A stretch of DNA of 12,464 nucleotides from Bacillota bacterium (lineage in GTDB: Bacteria > Bacillota > Bacilli > Bacillales_B > DSM-18226): NCBI GenBank assembly GCA_030705665.1, contig JAUZQA010000055.1:1-12464 (forward strand). The letters are read 5' to 3'. Below the pieces are notes generated by a model. That model worked only from the letters and a program-made list of their open reading frames with translations, did not search any database and was not told where the DNA came from. The first letter of the stretch is position 1, and each line of letters begins with the position of its first letter. The translations under genes and the position numbers were made by a program. Shown piece after piece: positions 12,392 through 12,464 of this stretch.

Positions 12392-12464
12392 ATGAATGAG
12401 GTAATCATTGCGACCAAAAATCGAGGAAAAGCCCGGGAATTTGAAGATATCTTTAGGGCAAGAG
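12392..12464 (+). CDS. rdgB: RdgB/HAM1-type non-canonical purine NTP pyrophosphatase (5' part)
   Basis: The partial frame MNEVIIATKNRGKAREFEDI-FRAR runs off the window. The start (I/L-I-A-T-x-N-x-GK-x-x-EF) is the nucleotide-binding signature of the Ham1/RdgB family, which hydrolyses dITP, ITP and XTP to monophosphates and so cleans the nucleotide pool. It corresponds to B. subtilis YsnA, which also follows rph. AGGGAGAG (12378-12385) lies six bases before ATG 12392; GTG at 12389 directly before it is an alternative start. Confidence 0.92.
   Translation, partial: MNEVIIATKNRGKAREFEDIFRAR

Overview
This window is chromosomal DNA from a low-GC, endospore-forming Bacillaceae species. At the left edge is the 3' end of gerE, nearly identical to Bacillus subtilis GerE. 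At the right end is the block MarR regulator (ysmB) - glutamate racemase (racE/murI) - gerM - rph - ysnA/rdgB, in the same order and orientation as in B. subtilis, where ysmB follows gerE directly.

Here about 8.4 kb of accessory DNA separates gerE from ysmB. It is bracketed by two almost identical copies of one terminator (221-254 and 8668-8702), identical in 30 positions and different only in the hairpin loop. No integrase, transposase or tRNA is visible. From left to right the insert carries: a 5'-truncated LytR-CpsA-Psr pseudogene on the minus strand; an orphan plus-strand terminator with a competing antiterminator pairing; an NRAMP-related transporter with non-canonical metal-site residues, followed by a 61-aa ORF; a secreted NodB-type polysaccharide deacetylase; a canonical manganese transporter MntH behind a MntR box; a divergent secreted deacetylase with TFDACGG in place of TFDDGP (minus strand); an 85-aa histidine- and tyrosine-rich protein (minus strand) with candidate SigK and GerE sites; a two-gene unit of a Ser/Gly/His-rich membrane protein and a DUF2653 (YxcD-like) protein; and a minus-strand coding remnant.

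The insert's recurring themes are divalent metal handling (two NRAMP-fold proteins, MntR-type sites, a His-rich protein) and cell-wall or spore polysaccharide modification (two deacetylases, an LCP remnant). Several candidate regulatory sites resemble late mother-cell (SigK/GerE) sporulation control. These are motif matches by eye and not proof.

The right-hand part is conserved housekeeping and sporulation DNA: MarR regulator and racemase in one unit closed by a strong terminator, then the germination lipoprotein gerM, then rph and ysnA in one unit. The leader of rph holds nested inverted repeats (12-bp and 9-bp perfect arms). Two starts in this block use rare codons: TTG for racE and GTG for rph.
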